This document shows positions 4,668 to 5,684 of a DNA stretch of 5,684 nucleotides, in pieces (the stretch's first letter is position 1; every line of letters begins with the position of its first letter). Below the pieces are notes generated by a model. It worked only from the letters and a program-made list of their open reading frames with translations. It made no database searches and was not told where the DNA came from. Made by a program: the position numbers and the translations under genes. The DNA is from Bifidobacterium breve. GTDB taxonomy: Bacteria > Actinomycetota > Actinomycetes > Mycobacteriales > Mycobacteriaceae. The stretch lies in NCBI GenBank assembly GCA_943331415.1, contig CALQLM010000102.1, positions 1 to 5,684 of the forward strand. Direction: 5' to 3'.

Positions 4668-5684
<1,017 letters not shown>

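Overview
The window looks like a chromosomal segment of a high-GC mycobacterium or close relative. Every protein that can be named closely resembles its Mycobacterium tuberculosis counterpart as I recall it. The gene order matches the tuberculosis block Rv3587c-Rv3588c(canB)-Rv3589(mutY)-Rv3591c-Rv3592(mhuD)-Rv3593(lpqF)-Rv3596c(clpC1). All homology statements come from reading motifs and from memory; no search was run.

Layout from left to right. A fragment at the left edge (minus strand) may be the start of a membrane protein downstream of canB. canB, a beta-class carbonic anhydrase (minus), is divergent from mutY, the adenine DNA glycosylase (plus), across 37 bp. mutY is followed by a GTG-started four-helix membrane protein resembling the DUF4345 family (plus). 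Between that gene and the next lies a 15-bp tandem minisatellite. An alpha/beta hydrolase (minus) is divergent from mhuD (plus) across 53 bp. mhuD overlaps lpqF, a lipoprotein with a penicillin-recognising serine hydrolase domain (plus). lpqF converges on the 3' end of clpC1 (minus, running off the right edge) with only 15 bp between stop codons.

Most genes are core housekeeping functions: CO2/bicarbonate interconversion, repair of A:8-oxoG mispairs, heme degradation and iron release, a cell-envelope serine hydrolase, and the ATPase of the Clp protease. They are not an obvious pathway. mhuD and lpqF are the clearest operon because their reading frames overlap. Both divergent gene pairs carry overlapping -10-like hexamers on opposite strands.

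I see no IS element, phage gene, CRISPR array, tRNA or rRNA. The most unusual item is the minisatellite after the small membrane protein. Its repeats are in that gene's frame, beyond a single TAG, and encode a Pro-Gln-His-Gly-Gly pentapeptide array. That open frame ends in a CTAG shared with the stop codon of the convergent hydrolase. The TAG may therefore be a premature or read-through stop that splits an ancestral longer protein. As I recall, M. tuberculosis carries PE_PGRS genes in this gap and in the lpqF-clpC1 gap; neither is present here.
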